NCBI GenBank assembly: GCA_903921405.1
Contig: CAIXPV010000013.1
Span: forward strand, 1 to 19,573
Direction of reading: 5' to 3'
DNA length: 19,573 nucleotides
DNA from: an uncultured Actinomycetes bacterium
Lineage (GTDB): Bacteria; Actinomycetota; Actinomycetes; Nanopelagicales; Nanopelagicaceae
Shown here in pieces: positions 1 through 6,632 of this stretch (position 1 is the stretch's first letter; each line of letters starts with the position of its first letter). The translations under genes were made by a program, and so were the position numbers. The notes below the pieces were generated by a model that saw only the letters and a list, made by a program, of their open reading frames with translations, did not search any database and had not been told where the DNA came from.

Positions 1-225
1 AAGCTTGCAGCATTTGGCGCCTTTATCTCATTGATGCCAGGAAAAGATGGACTTTTACACGTATCTCAGATTCGCAAGATGCATGGTGGAAAGCGCATTG
101 AAAACTTGGAAGAGGTCATGAAGGTTGGCGACAAGATTCAAGTTGAAATCGGAGAGATTGATCCAAAGGGCAAGTTATCTTTGGTACCAGTTCTTGAAGA
201 TGGAACAACTGGTTCAGCCGAATAA
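1..225 (+). CDS. pnp: Polynucleotide phosphorylase, C-terminal S1 domain (partial, 5' end outside window)
   Basis: The frame is open from base 1 to the TAA at 223-225, giving the last 74 residues of a longer protein. The residues match the C-terminal S1 RNA-binding domain of bacterial PNPase: FGAFISLMPGKDGLLHVSQI near the left edge, then a VGDKIQVEIGEIDPKGKLSL strand pattern and a short acidic tail. PNPase is a phosphate-dependent 3'-5' exoribonuclease that also adds nucleotides to RNA 3' ends, and the S1 domain grips the RNA. The RNase PH-like cores and KH domain must lie upstream of the window. The stop abuts the ATG of the M16 peptidase gene, as in many actinobacteria, so the two are probably co-transcribed. 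The identity rests on the S1 sequence plus the following peptidase and dapB; another S1 protein is unlikely. Confidence 0.93.
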   Translation, partial: KLAAFGAFISLMPGKDGLLHVSQIRKMHGGKRIENLEEVMKVGDKIQVEIGEIDPKGKLSLVPVLEDGTTGSAE

Positions 226-1500
226 ATGAGCGTACGTCGCTCAGTTTTACCTAGCGGTCTGCGTATCGTTACTGAAGAAGTTGCTTCGGTACGCAGCGCT
301 GCTATTGGTATCTGGGTCAATGTTGGTTCGCGTGATGAAACCCCGGCAGTTGCTGGGGCTTCTCACTTTCTAGAGCATTTATTGTTTAAAGGAACCAAAC
401 GACGCACAGCATTGGAGATTTCATCCTCGATTGAATCTGTTGGTGGAGAGATGAACGCCTTCACTTCCAAGGAGTACACCTGTTTTTATGCTCGTGTGAT
501 TGATACCGATTTACCAATGGCCATAGATGTCATTAGCGATTTGATTACTTCCTCCATCGTTACAGCGCTAGATGTCGATGCCGAACGCAAAGTTGTTCTA
601 GAGGAAATTGCGATGCGCGATGATGACCCCAGCGATTTAGTGCATGACTTATATGCCGAAACGTACTTTGGGGATACGCCTCTAGGACGTCCAATTTTGG
701 GAACCATCGATTCGATGAACTCGATGTCCCGCACGAGTGTCTTTAACTATTACAAGAAGCGCTACCTTCCGCAAGACTTAGTTGTAGCTGTAGCTGGAAA
801 TATCAATCACAAACGAGTTGTCGCAATGGTTGACAAAGCACTGTCGTGCGATGATTTCTTAGATGTAACAGGCGTTCCAGTTCTTCGTCCTAATACTGCG
901 CCTAAAAAAGCGGCCCAACAGAGTGTTGGATTAATATCTAGGCCAACTGAACAAGCTCATATGTTTTATGGCATGGAGGGTGTTGCCCGGCATGATGATC
1001 GCCGTTTTGCGATGGGAATCTTGGCATCTGCACTCGGCGGTGGAATGTCCTCACGCTTGTTTCAGGAGATTCGCGAGAAGCGCGGCCTTGCATACTCGGT
1101 CTATGCATATGCCCAACAGTTTGCTGGAAGCGGCCAAATCGGTTTCTATGCCGGCTGTAAACCAGATAAGGCGGTAGAAGTTCTAGAGATTATCCGCGAA
1201 GTCTTAGCCGATGTTGCAGATAATGGAATGTCACATGAAGAGATTGAAAGGGCCAAGGGAGCTGTACGTGGCTCGCTAGTTCTTAGCCAAGAGGATTCAG
1301 GTTCTCGCATGAGCCGAATCGGTAAAAATGAGATTGTCTACGGAGCGATAATGGGCTTCGATGATATTTTAAAGGCGGTTTCAAAGGTTAATGAGGTAGA
1401 CATACGCGAAATTGCAAGCGCCTATCTGACTAAAACGCCTACGCTTGCACTAGTTGGACCATTTAAGAACACCACTAAGTTTGAGAAGGTATTGAAATGA
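226..1500 (+). CDS. M16 family zinc metallopeptidase (processing-peptidase-like)
   Basis: This 424-residue protein has the inverted zinc motif HxxEH at H47-x-x-E50-H51 (SHFLEHLLFKGT). The third zinc ligand is E127 in LEEIAMRDDD, 76 residues after H51, the spacing seen in mitochondrial processing peptidase. A second M16 half-domain follows, with GGGMSSRLFQEIREKRGLAY near residues 272-291. This is the usual size of single-chain bacterial M16B peptidases. No signal peptide is visible, so it is probably cytoplasmic. The physiological substrate is unknown in this family; peptide degradation is an inference. The ATG directly abuts the pnp stop, and its own stop overlaps the dapB start as ATGA, so all three are likely translated from one message. 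No separate Shine-Dalgarno is visible, which fits translational coupling. Confidence 0.95.
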   Translation: MSVRRSVLPSGLRIVTEEVASVRSAAIGIWVNVGSRDETPAVAGASHFLEHLLFKGTKRRTALEISSSIESVGGEMNAFTSKEYTCFYARVIDTDLPMAIDVISDLITSSIVTALDVDAERKVVLEEIAMRDDDPSDLVHDLYAETYFGDTPLGRPILGTIDSMNSMSRTSVFNYYKKRYLPQDLVVAVAGNINHKRVVAMVDKALSCDDFLDVTGVPVLRPNTAPKKAAQQSVGLISRPTEQAHMFYGMEGVARHDDRRFAMGILASALGGGMSSRLFQEIREKRGLAYSVYAYAQQFAGSGQIGFYAGCKPDKAVEVLEIIREVLADVADNGMSHEEIERAKGAVRGSLVLSQEDSGSRMSRIGKNEIVYGAIMGFDDILKAVSKVNEVDIREIASAYLTKTPTLALVGPFKNTTKFEKVLK

Positions 1501-2234
1501 TAAATGTCGCAGTGTTAGGTGCCAAGGGGCGCATGGGTGCCGAGGTCGTTAAAGCTGTAGAAGCCGAGCCTGGAATGTCACTCATCGCCGCTTTAGATTT
1601 GGGCGATTCGCTAGATCAGTTGATTGGGTCAGGAACACATGTAGTTGTTGATTTCACTACGCCCGACTCTGTTATGGCTAACTTAGATTTTCTTATTAAC
1701 AAGGGAATCCATGTAGTTGTTGGTACTACGGGCTTTGATGATAAAAAACTTGCAGCAGTTGCAGAAATGTGTAAACAGAATCCATCTGTTGGGGTTTTGA
1801 TTGCACCGAATTTTGCAATTGGAGCAGTGTTGATGATGGAGTTTGCAACGAAAGCAGCCCAATATTTTGAATCTGCTGAAATTATCGAGCTACATCATCC
1901 AGACAAAGTCGATGCACCTAGTGGAACCGCAGCGCGTACTGCGCAGTTAATGAGTGATGCGCGTAAGTCTGCTGGATTAGCACCTATGCCAGATGCAACC
2001 ACGACATCTTTAGATGGTGCTCGCGGCTCACTAGTGGGGGATATTCCAGTCCACTCGGTTCGAGCTCGAGGCTTGGTTGCCCATCAAGAAGTCATCTTTG
2101 GTGGATTAGGGGAAACTCTCACTATTCGCCACGATTCAATCGATCGCGCTGGATTTATGCCAGGTGTCTTACTGGGAGTACGTAAAGTTATATCTGCACC
2201 GGGGCTTACGCATGGCCTCGATAAATTCATGTAA
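1497..2234 (+). CDS. dapB: 4-hydroxy-tetrahydrodipicolinate reductase
   Basis: DapB reduces hydroxy-tetrahydrodipicolinate with NAD(P)H in the diaminopimelate/lysine pathway in the cytoplasm. The 245-residue length is normal. The N-terminal Rossmann dinucleotide loop is G8-A-K-G-R-M-G14, with VVVGTTGF at 73-80. The catalytic and substrate-binding signature ELHHPDKVDAPSGTA lies at 131-145, with H133/H134, K137 and the SGT phosphate-like loop all intact. The start overlaps the M16 peptidase stop by 4 bp (ATGA). dapA, the preceding enzyme of the pathway, lies about 3.5 kb downstream and is separated from dapB by an accessory patch and thyX. No odd residues or truncation were seen. Confidence 0.97.
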   Translation: MINVAVLGAKGRMGAEVVKAVEAEPGMSLIAALDLGDSLDQLIGSGTHVVVDFTTPDSVMANLDFLINKGIHVVVGTTGFDDKKLAAVAEMCKQNPSVGVLIAPNFAIGAVLMMEFATKAAQYFESAEIIELHHPDKVDAPSGTAARTAQLMSDARKSAGLAPMPDATTTSLDGARGSLVGDIPVHSVRARGLVAHQEVIFGGLGETLTIRHDSIDRAGFMPGVLLGVRKVISAPGLTHGLDKFM

Positions 2235-2240
2235 AGGGAG
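2233..2240 (+). promoter_or_regulatory. Strong Shine-Dalgarno of the mycoredoxin-like gene
   Basis: AAAGGGAG lies 8 nt upstream of a GTG codon at 2249, directly after the dapB stop codon. It fixes the GTG as start of the small redoxin and contrasts with the SD-less leaderless starts elsewhere in the window. Confidence 0.7.
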
Positions 2241-2248
2241 AAATACAC

Positions 2249-2506
2249 GTGGCAAACCAAGAAATCATCATGTACAGCGGAGAATGGTGCGGCGACTGCC
2301 GACGCTCAAAGCGCTTGCTCGATGAACTCAATGTCGAATACACACTCATTGATATTGAAGCAGATACTGCTGCTTCCGATAAAGTTATTGAGATTAATGG
2401 CGGAATGCGATCAATTCCAGTTATCGTCTTTGCCGATGGAACACATATGACTGAGCCATCGGATATCGATTTAACAGCCAAACTAACTGCACTAGGAATT
2501 ATCTAA
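2249..2506 (+). CDS. Mycoredoxin/glutaredoxin-like small redox protein
   Basis: This 85-residue thioredoxin-fold protein has a CxxC active site W13-C14-G-D-C17 after a first beta strand (EIIMYSG). The expected cis-proline segment S-I-P and the strand VIVFADG follow near residues 55-65, and the C-terminus has the SD/DLTAKL helix. Size and motif fit the actinobacterial glutaredoxin-like group that includes mycoredoxin-1, which reduces protein-mycothiol mixed disulfides. Whether this one uses mycothiol cannot be seen here. A GTG start is supported by AAAGGGAG 8 nt upstream. It lies 14 nt after dapB and 15 nt before the MFS start, so it probably shares their transcript. The active site CGDC differs from the CGYC/CPYC of classic glutaredoxins, so the partner may differ. 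Confidence 0.85.
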   Translation: MANQEIIMYSGEWCGDCRRSKRLLDELNVEYTLIDIEADTAASDKVIEINGGMRSIPVIVFADGTHMTEPSDIDLTAKLTALGII

Positions 2507-2521
2507 GAAAGAGGAAGAGTG

Positions 2522-3991
2522 ATGATCGATACCGAGCTGCACCCGCAACGATGGAAGGCAATGCCGTTCATTGCACTTGCAGTCTCACTGATCATCATGG
2601 ATGCAACTGTTGTAAATGTTGCCCTGCCAGTCATTGTTCGAGATCTTTCACTGTCGGCATCTGATGCCGAATGGATTAACTCAATCTATTCTCTTGTCTT
2701 TGCTGCACTCTTAATTACTCTTGGGCGAGTTGGAGACCTCTATGGCCGGCGCAAACTCTTACTTGCCGGAGTCATTGTCTTTGGTATTGCAAGTGTTATT
2801 GCAAGCTATTCGACCAGTGGGGCAACACTTATTAGCGCCCGTCTGTTGCAAGGTATTGGTGGGGCGATGGTTTTGCCAGCGACCCTTTCTACTGTCAACG
2901 CGCTCTTTAAGGGTAAGGAGCGCGGTATTGCCTTTGCAATTTGGGGATCAACAATCGGTGGCATGGCCGCCGTAGGTCCAGTTGTTGGTGGTTGGCTCAC
3001 AACTGTTTCATCCTGGCATTGGGCATTCCTAATAAATATTCCTATCGTAGCCATCGTTGTGATAGGTACCTTGATCTATGTTCCTGAGACTAAAGATGAT
3101 CATGTACAAAAAGGTGCAGATTTTGCCGGCATAGCCTTATCAATTTGTGGTTTAGGTTTGATTGTCTTTGGCTTGATTGAAGGAATTCGCTTTGGTTGGT
3201 GGAGTACTCAAGAACAGTTCTCTGTGGGCTCATTGACGTGGACATGGTCAATTTCACCCGTGGTGATTGCATTTGCCATTGGCGCAATTGCAATGGTGCT
3301 TTTTGTAAAGATTGAAAAATCACGGGCGATTGCTAGTAAACCAATTCTGCTCGACTTAAATCTTTTGAAAATTAAATCCTTTCGCTATGGCAGCATTGCG
3401 GCATTAGTTGTTGCACTGGGGGAGTTTGGCATGTTGTTTTCTTTGCCGCTTTTCTTGCAGGGTGGACTTGGTTTTACGGCCCTGCATACCGGAGTCTTGA
3501 TTCTTGCTTTAGCGATGGGAACCTTCTTAATCTCTGGAGGAACCCCGCAATTATCAGCGCGCATGGGTGGACGCGCAGTAGTGCGCTTAGGACTTGGCCT
3601 TGAAGCGATAGCTATTATGGGTTTGAGTTTTTCATTCTCTCTTACTATTTCTAGCGTAGTAATCGCAGCATGGCTCTTTCTCTATGGCGCAGGAGTCGGT
3701 TTAGCAACTGCGCAGTTAACAAGTGTCATTTTGGCCGAAGTCCCAATTGCCCAAAGTGGTCAGGCATCTGGTTTGCAAAGTACGTTTAGGCAGTTAGGTT
3801 CATCCCTTGGGGTCGCACTTTTAGGTGCACTTTTCTTCACGACTCTAGGTTCAACGCAGATTCAAGGCGCAGATATCGATGGATTACTTCATGCAGTCAA
3901 GACAACCACGTTGATTGCGGCAATTGTTATTGGCTTTGGTTTACTTGCGACTATCGCTTTGCCAGCACAAAAAAATCAGAGCCAGTTATAG
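2522..3991 (+). CDS. MFS multidrug transporter, DHA2 (EmrB/QacA-like, 14-TM) family
   Basis: A highly hydrophobic protein of 489 residues. The family hallmarks are present: MDATVVNVALP in TM1 (acidic D near residue 27), motif A GRVGDLYGRRK after TM2 (about 68-78), RLLQGIGGAMVLPATLSTV in TM4, and the antiporter motif C-like stretch AAVGPVVGGWL in TM5. Length and the additional central helices fit proton-coupled 14-TM drug exporters; the substrate cannot be read from sequence. A GTG at 2519 directly precedes ATG 2522. AGAGG at 2510-2514 is 7 nt from the ATG, which favours ATG 2522. The gene follows the redoxin by 15 bp, so they are likely co-transcribed. Its 3' end overlaps the convergent azlD by 16 bp. 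Confidence 0.92.
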   Translation: MIDTELHPQRWKAMPFIALAVSLIIMDATVVNVALPVIVRDLSLSASDAEWINSIYSLVFAALLITLGRVGDLYGRRKLLLAGVIVFGIASVIASYSTSGATLISARLLQGIGGAMVLPATLSTVNALFKGKERGIAFAIWGSTIGGMAAVGPVVGGWLTTVSSWHWAFLINIPIVAIVVIGTLIYVPETKDDHVQKGADFAGIALSICGLGLIVFGLIEGIRFGWWSTQEQFSVGSLTWTWSISPVVIAFAIGAIAMVLFVKIEKSRAIASKPILLDLNLLKIKSFRYGSIAALVVALGEFGMLFSLPLFLQGGLGFTALHTGVLILALAMGTFLISGGTPQLSARMGGRAVVRLGLGLEAIAIMGLSFSFSLTISSVVIAAWLFLYGAGVGLATAQLTSVILAEVPIAQSGQASGLQSTFRQLGSSLGVALLGALFFTTLGSTQIQGADIDGLLHAVKTTTLIAAIVIGFGLLATIALPAQKNQSQL

Positions 3992-4284
3992 ATTGCTGCC
4001 GATGTTAATGCGGCAGATATAACGACAACTGGAAATGGTGCCTTCAATATCAGCGCAAGAACGGCGACGCTGACTCCGGCAAGGCGATGATCTATCATTA
4101 CCTTACTTTCTGATGTGAAGGTTTGCACCGCAACCAAAGCGCTCAACAATGCAATTGGAATCAAGGCATTGACTCGTTGAAGCCTCGGATTATCCAGCCA
4201 ATGTTGCGGTATCGAATGTCCAGTGAACTTTAGAATAAAGGCAATAACGCTGGTACCTATAGTTGCAATCCAGAATACATTCAT
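3976..4284 (-). CDS. azlD: Branched-chain amino acid exporter small subunit (AzlD family)
   Basis: A 102-residue, very hydrophobic protein with about four predicted membrane segments (for example TIGTSVIAFILKFTG, INALIPIALLSALVAVQTF-like, and VSVAVLALILKAPFPVVVIS). Size, composition and position fit AzlD, the small partner of AzlC. Together they export branched-chain amino acids and analogues in Bacillus; the E. coli and Corynebacterium relatives are YgaZH and BrnFE. The start ATG overlaps the azlC stop by 4 bp (ATGA on the minus strand), so the pair is translationally coupled. The 3' end overlaps the convergent MFS gene by 16 bp. AzlD proteins are poorly conserved, so the call leans on azlC. 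Confidence 0.87.
   Translation of the reverse strand: MNVFWIATIGTSVIAFILKFTGHSIPQHWLDNPRLQRVNALIPIALLSALVAVQTFTSESKVMIDHRLAGVSVAVLALILKAPFPVVVISAALTSAAIYNWL
3985..4023. terminator. Candidate two-way stem-loop at the MFS/azlD convergent junction
   Basis: A nested inverted repeat spans both stop codons. The outer arms are GTATTA-like, GTTATA (3985-3990) and TATAAC (4018-4023). The inner arms are CTGCCG (3996-4001) and CGGCAG (4011-4016) around a 9-nt loop. There is a 5-nt bulge on one side and 1 nt on the other. No T-run follows on either strand, so an intrinsic terminator is only possible. The hairpin also lies within azlD coding sequence, so chance from codon choice is an alternative. Confidence 0.35.
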
Positions 4285-4943
4285 CGTCGCAACCCAACTG
4301 CAATTGCTATAAATGCCGTTGCAATTATCGGTAAGCCAGCTGGCAGTAGTGGAGTCATTGCAATTGCAAAGAAAATCGAGGCAACAGCCAAAGCGCGATC
4401 GCTATTTTTCTCAAGTCGCGGCCACAGTAATCCCAAGAAAGCTGCGGGTACTGCAGAATCTAATCCCCATGCACGAGCATCGCCCATTGCTTGAGCTCCC
4501 AACGCTCCAGCCAGCGTAAAGAGATTCCAGAAGAAAAATACGCCAAAGCCTGTTAGCCAAAAACCCTGTCGCATTGCTGCTTCGTTTCTTTTTTCAGCGC
4601 CCAGAGCAACACCGGTAGATTCATCTATGGTTATTTGTGCAGCAACAACTCGCTTGAAACCTTTTACTTTCAATCGAGGCGCCATGATTACGCCATATAG
4701 TCCATTTCGAATTCCAAGAAGTGAGGCCGTTGCGATTGCGCTTATGGCGCCGCCTCCTGCGCCTATCACACCGACAACAGCAAACTGAGATGCACCTGAA
4801 AATGTCAGAAGAGATAAGAGGCAGCTCTGAAGAACTGAAAATCCATTGGCAACCGATGCTGCACCAAATGCGACCCCGTAGGCACCAACAGTCAGGGATA
4901 CGCTCAGCGAATCGCGGAGTGTGATGGATTCAATTTTGGACAC
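4281..4943 (-). CDS. azlC: Branched-chain amino acid exporter large subunit (AzlC family)
   Basis: A 220-residue membrane protein. Family signatures are FSGASQFAVVGVIGAGGG (about residues 48-65), RNGLYGVIMAPRLK (about 78-91) and an E-S-T segment at TIDESTGVAL, followed by further hydrophobic helices. With azlD it forms a two-subunit exporter of valine, leucine, isoleucine or related compounds. The specificity is known for the family and not visible here. The GTG start at 4943 has no Shine-Dalgarno, but CAGAAT lies 6 nt upstream, which suggests a leaderless message. The pair is divergent from thyX across 59 bp and runs against the direction of the surrounding core genes. No Lrp-type regulator is adjacent, although BrnFE-type exporters are often next to one. 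Confidence 0.93.
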   Translation of the reverse strand: MSKIESITLRDSLSVSLTVGAYGVAFGAASVANGFSVLQSCLLSLLTFSGASQFAVVGVIGAGGGAISAIATASLLGIRNGLYGVIMAPRLKVKGFKRVVAAQITIDESTGVALGAEKRNEAAMRQGFWLTGFGVFFFWNLFTLAGALGAQAMGDARAWGLDSAVPAAFLGLLWPRLEKNSDRALAVASIFFAIAMTPLLPAGLPIIATAFIAIAVGLRR

Positions 4944-4949
4944 GCGGCC

Positions 4950-4955
4950 ATTCTG
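4950..4955 (-). promoter_or_regulatory. Candidate -10 element of azlC (leaderless)
   Basis: On the minus strand CAGAAT, one mismatch from TANNNT, ends 6 nt before the azlC GTG. No purine-rich ribosome binding site lies between. No clear -35 was found. Confidence 0.35.
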
Positions 4956-4990
4956 CCGTAGATATCCAAAGCCTCCAACACCTACCTAGA

Positions 4991-4996
4991 TAAGGT
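4991..4996 (+). promoter_or_regulatory. Candidate -10 element of thyX (leaderless)
   Basis: TAAGGT fits TANNNT and ends 6 nt before the thyX ATG, placing the expected transcription start at or near the A of the ATG. The 59-bp gap also holds the azlC promoter on the other strand. No -35 consensus is evident. Confidence 0.5.
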
Positions 4997-5002
4997 CAGG
5001 CT

Positions 5003-5722
5003 ATGAGTGAAGAGATTATTTACCGCGACGATATGACTGTCGAACTTATTAAATCCAGCGCTAGTGATGCCGATGTTATTTGGGCGGCACGAGTTTCAAC
5101 GGCTGGTGAACAGTCAATGGATGAGATCGGCGAAGATCCAGCTCGCTCAGCAGGATTAATCAATTACTTAGCGCGCGAGCGTCACGGCTCTCCATTTGAA
5201 CACACATCAATGACTTTTTTTGTCTCAGCTCCGATATTTGTATTCCGTGAATTCATGAGACATCGCATCGCTTCATACAATGAAGAAAGCGGTCGCTATC
5301 GCGAACTAAGGCCTGTTTTTTATATTCCTTCGAAAGAGCGCAAACTGCTTCAGGTCGGAAAGACCGGTGCGTATACATTTGAAGATGGAACAACCGGGCA
5401 GTTCGAACTCTCGATTCAAGCCATGAAGGATGCCTACACAGTGGCTTATGCAAGTTACCAAAAAATGCTCGATGCGGGAATTGCACGTGAAGTTGCACGC
5501 GTTGTGTTACCGGTTGCAACGTATTCATCGATGTATGTAACGATGAACGCGCGTGCCTTGATGAACTTTTTATCACTTCGTACATCCCGCGAGGGGTCAC
5601 ATTTTCCTAGCTACCCGCAACGTGAAATAGAGATGGTGGCCGAGAAAATGGAGGCTGAATTCGCGAAATTAATGCCTCTTACATACGGCGCATTCGAAAA
5701 ATCTGGACGAATAGCACCTTAG
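5003..5722 (+). CDS. thyX: FAD-dependent thymidylate synthase
   Basis: ThyX makes dTMP from dUMP with methylenetetrahydrofolate, using FAD and NADPH. It is unrelated to ThyA. The 239-residue protein carries the ThyX signature RHRxxSxNEESxRY exactly at R86-Y99 (RHRIASYNEESGRY). It also has HGSPFEHTSMTFF at 61-73 and the C-terminal LRTSREGSHFPSYPQREIE region that carries the substrate-binding arginine. The ATG is preceded by TAAGGT at leaderless distance and no Shine-Dalgarno. It is divergent from azlC and followed 19 bp later by dapA. That order, thyX-dapA-rnj-ftsK, is the known actinobacterial arrangement. No thyA is in the window. Confidence 0.97.
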   Translation: MSEEIIYRDDMTVELIKSSASDADVIWAARVSTAGEQSMDEIGEDPARSAGLINYLARERHGSPFEHTSMTFFVSAPIFVFREFMRHRIASYNEESGRYRELRPVFYIPSKERKLLQVGKTGAYTFEDGTTGQFELSIQAMKDAYTVAYASYQKMLDAGIAREVARVVLPVATYSSMYVTMNARALMNFLSLRTSREGSHFPSYPQREIEMVAEKMEAEFAKLMPLTYGAFEKSGRIAP

Positions 5723-5728
5723 TACGGG

Positions 5729-5734
5729 TAGAGT
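5729..5734 (+). promoter_or_regulatory. Candidate -10 element of dapA (leaderless)
   Basis: TAGAGT ends 7 nt before the dapA ATG and starts 6 nt after the thyX stop. There is no Shine-Dalgarno in this 19-bp gap. The layout predicts a separate dapA transcript starting at the ATG. Confidence 0.5.
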
Positions 5735-5741
5735 TAGGCGC

Positions 5742-6629
5742 ATGAGTACACCAGCGCCTTTTGGTCGAATGTTGACCGCTATGGTCACTCCCTTCAATAA
5801 AGATGGCAGCATCGATTGGAATGGTGTCGAGAAGATTGCCGACCATCTAGTTAATACTGGTCATGATGGAATCGTCGTCAATGGCACAACAGGTGAAGCG
5901 CCTACAACTAAATCCTCTGAGAAAGAGGAGATCATTAAAGTTGTTAAGAAAGTTGTTGGCTCAAACATCAAAGTAGTCTCTGGTGCTGGTGATAATGAAA
6001 CTGATTACTCAATTAATCAGGCAAAGCGCAGTGAGGCAGCTGGGGCAGATGGCATTCTGGTTGTTACTCCGTATTACAACAAACCGCCACAGGCTGGTAT
6101 CAAAGCGCACTTCTTAGCTATGGCCAATGCAACTGGTCTGCCGATGATGCTCTACGACATTCCGGGTCGTACAGGTGTAGAGATCGAGTCTGACACGATC
6201 GTTGAACTCTTTGAACATCCATCGATCGTTGCGCTCAAAGATGCCAAAGGAAATGTTGCGGCAACCTCGTGGGTGATAAAGCGTTGCGGAATCCCGGTTT
6301 ATTCAGGTGATGACATTCTCAATCTTGCGCTGTTATCTGTCGGCGCAGTTGGTTTCGTTTCAGTCTGCGGACACACAGTCGGCAGTGATTTAAAGGCGAT
6401 GCTCAACGCGTGGTTTGATGGCAATGCCGTCAGAGCCCTTGAGATTCATCAAAAACTATTACCAGTATTTACAGGAACTTTCCGCACCCAAGGTGCCATT
6501 ATGACCAAAGCAGCGCTCACGCTCATGGGTCTGCCCGGTGGCCATACTCGTCTTCCTTTAGTTGATGCAACCGATGCGCAGATTGCGCAGTTGCGCGAAG
6601 ATCTTCGCGCCGGTGGCGTTGGCGTTTAA
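5742..6629 (+). CDS. dapA: 4-hydroxy-tetrahydrodipicolinate synthase
   Basis: DapA condenses pyruvate with aspartate semialdehyde, the first committed step to diaminopimelate and lysine. The 295-residue TIM-barrel protein has the GTTGE motif at 48-52 (T49/T50), VVTPYYNKP at 107-115, the catalytic Y138 in LYDIPGRTG with R143, and the Schiff-base lysine K166 in VALKDAKG. All key residues are present and the length is typical. The reductase gene dapB lies upstream in the same window on the same strand. The rnj start follows 3 bp after the stop, so dapA and rnj are likely one transcript. A TAGAGT element 7 nt before the ATG suggests its own leaderless promoter, separate from thyX. Confidence 0.97.
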   Translation: MSTPAPFGRMLTAMVTPFNKDGSIDWNGVEKIADHLVNTGHDGIVVNGTTGEAPTTKSSEKEEIIKVVKKVVGSNIKVVSGAGDNETDYSINQAKRSEAAGADGILVVTPYYNKPPQAGIKAHFLAMANATGLPMMLYDIPGRTGVEIESDTIVELFEHPSIVALKDAKGNVAATSWVIKRCGIPVYSGDDILNLALLSVGAVGFVSVCGHTVGSDLKAMLNAWFDGNAVRALEIHQKLLPVFTGTFRTQGAIMTKAALTLMGLPGGHTRLPLVDATDAQIAQLREDLRAGGVGV

Positions 6630-6632
6630 TAT

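Noticed and set aside
5253..5600. 115-codon open frame on the minus strand
   Set aside because: It lies wholly inside thyX, whose own frame has all ThyX motifs. No start signal or recognisable domain is present.
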